Shown: positions 15,022 to 15,444 of the stretch, piece by piece
Position numbering within the stretch: the stretch's first letter is position 1
Layout of the letters: every line of letters begins with the position of its first letter
Source: Tangfeifania sp.
Lineage (GTDB): Bacteria; Bacteroidota; Bacteroidia; Bacteroidales; Prolixibacteraceae
Direction: 5' to 3'
Assembly (NCBI GenBank): GCA_018400515.1
Contig: JAGYMR010000042.1
Location: 1-15,444 of the forward strand
DNA length: 15,444 nt
Made by a program: the position numbers and the translations under genes
The notes under the pieces: generated by a model
What the model saw: the letters and a program-made list of their open reading frames with translations, nothing else
What the model was told of the DNA's origin: nothing
The model's database searches: none

Positions 15022-15338
15022 ACCGGACGGAGTATGGAGAAGCCGCAATTTATGGATTCGCCTGAGAAAAAAAGTGTCAATAAAATCATGGAATGAAGCA
15101 TTAAAAAAACCATTCTGTTTGACCAACGTCAGGCATGAGGAAGGCATGCCCAAAAGGAGGAGTTTTTTGATTTTAGCAGAATGAAGTGGCTTTTTGCAAT
15201 TTTTCCATCAGCGGCGAATTCTTTTGCAAATTTTTTTGGCCACAGAAAAAAAGTTCGTTGGATTTAAGGAATGAATCCCCCATGAAAAGAAACTTTATTA
15301 ATAACTAACTATTAAATATTTAAGTAAAACACATTCAC
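15022..15338. other. 317-nt region without a clear gene
   Basis: Only short frames are present: 20 codons from 15034 and 28 codons from 15181. GGCATG (15132-15137) and CATGCC (15145-15150) form a 6-bp hairpin with a 7-nt loop, but the next T-run is about 12 nt downstream, so it is at best a weak terminator for the transporter. The similar tracts CTTTTTGCAATTTTT and CTTTTGCAAATTTTTTT recur about 30 nt apart near 15190-15235. A perfect AT palindrome TTAAATATTTAA (15312-15323) sits 15 nt before the ATG at 15339. No exact TAnnTTTG element is seen. Confidence 0.4.
15181..15267 (+). CDS. Possible 28-residue small protein (uncertain)
   Basis: The frame starts ATG AAG and encodes a hydrophobic first half (MKWLFAIFPSAANSFANFF) with a basic end (HRKKVRW). 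An AAAGGAGG tract lies near 15154-15161, about 20 nt before the ATG and too far for normal ribosome binding. It is in the gap between the transporter and the next gene. It could equally be chance. Confidence 0.15.
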   Translation: MKWLFAIFPSAANSFANFFGHRKKVRWI

Positions 15339-15444
15339 ATGAAGTATGAAAATTGGTCGGTGGGGTACTGGTGCCTCAAGCAGTACATCGCATTTGCCGA
15401 TTGGCTTATCCACAAAAAAACGATCATTACAGGGAAAGAGAAGA
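15339..15444 (+). CDS. Start of a truncated gene, possibly PlsC-like phospholipid acyltransferase
   Basis: The frame is open from ATG 15339 to the window end (35 codons visible). The visible part is an amphipathic, aromatic-rich helix (YENWSVGYWCLKQYIAFADW), then LIHKKTIITGKEK. A short N-terminal helix leading to a V/I-x-G-x-E/K-x strand is how many Bacteroidota 1-acyl-glycerol-3-phosphate acyltransferases begin, just before their NHxxxxD motif, which would lie beyond the edge. The upstream sequence is AT-rich with a palindrome. The call is an inference from a very short stretch; another soluble or membrane-associated protein is possible. Confidence 0.4.
   Translation, partial: MKYENWSVGYWCLKQYIAFADWLIHKKTIITGKEK

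Noticed and set aside
15034..15096. 20-codon frame after the transporter
   Set aside because: Too short, no ribosome site or conserved feature; expected by chance.
1..15444. tRNA or rRNA genes, CRISPR arrays, insertion sequences or defence islands
   Set aside because: No cloverleaf-like segment, spaced direct repeats, transposase or integrase motif, or defence-gene signature was recognised; the genes look like core chromosomal functions.

Overview
The window looks like a chromosomal, mostly housekeeping segment from a member of the Bacteroidota, probably Bacteroidales or Marinilabiliales-like. The evidence is threefold. First, several genes are preceded by the Bacteroidota-type -7 promoter element TAnnTTTG (TACCTTTG twice, TATATTTG, TAATTTTG, and the variant TAATTTCG). 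Second, start codons sit behind A-rich leaders with almost no Shine-Dalgarno sequence. Third, the gene order ftsH / DUF2007 / cdsA / psd / pssA and the very long PurF-like protein are typical of that phylum. I see no tRNA, rRNA, CRISPR array, insertion sequence or phage gene.

Region 1 (3-4608, + strand) is a membrane-lipid and membrane-quality block. It holds the FtsH protease, a 68-residue DUF2007 protein that appears to be read from a leaderless transcript, and then CdsA, Psd and PssA packed with a 4-nt overlap, a 3-nt gap and a 4-nt overlap. CdsA, PssA and Psd together convert phosphatidic acid to phosphatidylethanolamine through CDP-diacylglycerol and phosphatidylserine. The window ends (15339-15444) in the start of what may be a PlsC-like acyltransferase.

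Region 2 (4639-9430, - strand) reads right to left: YebC, a dyad-rich gap, a secreted SPOR-domain protein whose 3' end overlaps a 632-residue PurF-like amidotransferase by 17 nt, a 285-nt gap, and a FemAB/FemX-family aminoacyltransferase with its own promoter. The PurF paralogue is the most unusual protein here. It keeps the catalytic cysteine and the PRPP loop, but has lost two of the four Fe-S ligand positions known from Bacillus PurF and carries a Phe at the oxyanion-hole Gly position.

Region 3 (9550-12670) holds MiaB (tRNA methylthiotransferase, divergent from yebC), a YjjX-type inosine/xanthosine triphosphatase facing it on the - strand, a GNAT acetyltransferase, and a small AlbA_2-domain protein that starts at TTG. 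Region 4 (12788-15021) holds a secreted alkaline phosphatase with a strong intrinsic terminator, then a bile acid:sodium symporter family transporter. The last two genes share an identical 13-nt element at nearly the same distance from their start codons.

I did not find a convincing new multi-gene system. The best leads are the divergent PurF paralogue with its SPOR partner, the leaderless DUF2007 gene inside the lipid operon, and the dyad-rich gap between yebC and the SPOR gene.
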